This document shows, in pieces, positions 13,145 to 13,481 of a stretch of DNA of 13,481 nucleotides. Position 1 is the stretch's first letter. Every line of letters starts with the position of its first letter. Origin of the DNA: CAYLZW01 sp964388085 (GTDB lineage: Bacteria > Myxococcota > UBA727 > CAYLZW01); NCBI GenBank assembly GCA_964388085.1, contig CAYLZW010000150.1, forward strand, positions 1-13,481. Direction: 5' to 3'. The translations under genes and the position numbers were made by a program. The notes beneath the pieces are model-generated. The model had not been told where the DNA came from. It saw only the letters and a list, made by a program, of their open reading frames with translations, and did not search any database.

Positions 13145-13481
13145 CTAGACCGCCCGCGCCAGCCCAGGCGTCCCGGACGACGACGCCAGCGCAAAGCGAT
13201 CCATCAGCTCCATAAAGCGCTGAAAGTGCTCCCGAGCGTCATGCGGGCCCGGCGCCGCCTCCGGGTGGTACTGCACGCTGAACGCCCAGAGGTCAGGCGC
13301 CGAGATGCCCTCGTTGGTGTCGTCCGAGAGGTTCCTGTGGCTCTCGCGGCCGCCGTCGCCCAGCGTCGAGGGCTCGACCGCGAAGCCATGGTTCTGTGAC
13401 GTAATGAGCACGCGAGCGTCCGGCGTGAGCACGGGCTGGTTGCCGCCGCGGTGCCCGAAGCGCGTCTTGTACGTCGTGCCG
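13145..13481 (-). CDS. carA: Carbamoyl-phosphate synthase small subunit, C-terminal part
   Basis: The last 111 residues of CarA, whose gene continues past the right edge. CarA hydrolyses glutamine and passes ammonia to CarB for carbamoyl phosphate, the precursor of pyrimidines and arginine. The fragment is the end of the class I glutamine amidotransferase domain: TYKTRFGHRGGNQPV, then VLITSQNHGFAV, then AFSVQYHPEAAPGPHDA. The YHPE motif provides the catalytic His and Glu; the nucleophilic Cys is outside the window. The protein ends about 30 residues after this motif, in a slightly Ser/Gly/Pro-rich tail (ASSSGTPGLARAV). The stop is TAG at 13147-13145. Neither carB nor pyrB is visible; downstream lie the CTTTGCGC repeat and the RHH gene. 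Confidence 0.96.
   Translation of the reverse strand, partial: GTTYKTRFGHRGGNQPVLTPDARVLITSQNHGFAVEPSTLGDGGRESHRNLSDDTNEGISAPDLWAFSVQYHPEAAPGPHDAREHFQRFMELMDRFALASSSGTPGLARAV

Noticed and set aside
1..13481. Search for a defence island, biosynthetic cluster, prophage, transposon, CRISPR array or tRNA genes.
   Set aside because: None of the genes belongs to such a system, no spaced identical repeats of CRISPR size occur, and no cloverleaf-like segment was found in the gaps.

Overview
The window is GC-rich, bacterial, and densely packed with genes on both strands. Long spurious open frames run antisense to the real genes, as expected with G/C-rich third codon positions. Three predicted lipoproteins, two of them with Asp-Ala-Gly-Pro or Pro-rich linkers, a kelch propeller lipoprotein and a cytochrome-c-type lipoprotein suggest a myxobacterium-like organism (Myxococcota, possibly Polyangia). 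That placement is an inference from style, not a phylogenetic result. No rRNA, tRNA, CRISPR array, insertion sequence or phage gene was recognised.

Layout. (1) 1-118: N-terminus of a membrane protein on the minus strand, divergent from a Cys-rich lipoprotein (198-791). (2) 792-1160: a non-coding stretch with a phased array of five CACAG units resembling weak DnaA boxes. It is followed by a radical-SAM-like protein (1161-2327) that lacks the Fe-S cysteine motif and ends in a QLDLF clamp-binding-like tail. (3) Minus-strand pair 3983->2349: small transaldolase, then an M50 site-2-type membrane protease. (4) Divergent from these, a 1003-residue lipoprotein (4201-7212) with an Ig-like ASH domain and 12-13 kelch-like repeats, behind a possible sigma-54 promoter. 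(5) psuG and maf (7301-8805) overlap by 4 bases. Convergent to them is pdxJ (8813-9574, minus), which may be leaderless. (6) A small membrane-anchored Lys/Ala/Glu-rich protein (9673-10008), convergent with a minus-strand deoxynucleoside kinase -> CysQ-like phosphatase pair (11553->10017). (7) A two-haem lipoprotein (11713-12699), convergent with a ribbon-helix-helix protein (12769-12981, minus) whose C-terminus looks frameshifted. (8) 12982-13144: a non-coding stretch with a dispersed CTTTGCGC-type repeat, then the C-terminus of carA (13145-13481, minus).

Function. Much of the window concerns nucleotide metabolism: pseudouridine-phosphate glycosidase, Maf pyrophosphatase, deoxynucleoside kinase, a PAP-phosphatase-like enzyme and carbamoyl-phosphate synthase. 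Pentose phosphate (transaldolase) and vitamin B6 (pdxJ) genes are also present. No defence system or biosynthetic cluster was found. The points most worth a second look are the cysteine-less radical-SAM relative with its clamp motif, the coupling of maf to psuG, the frameshifted RHH protein, the Met-free two-haem lipoprotein and the two non-coding repeat arrays.
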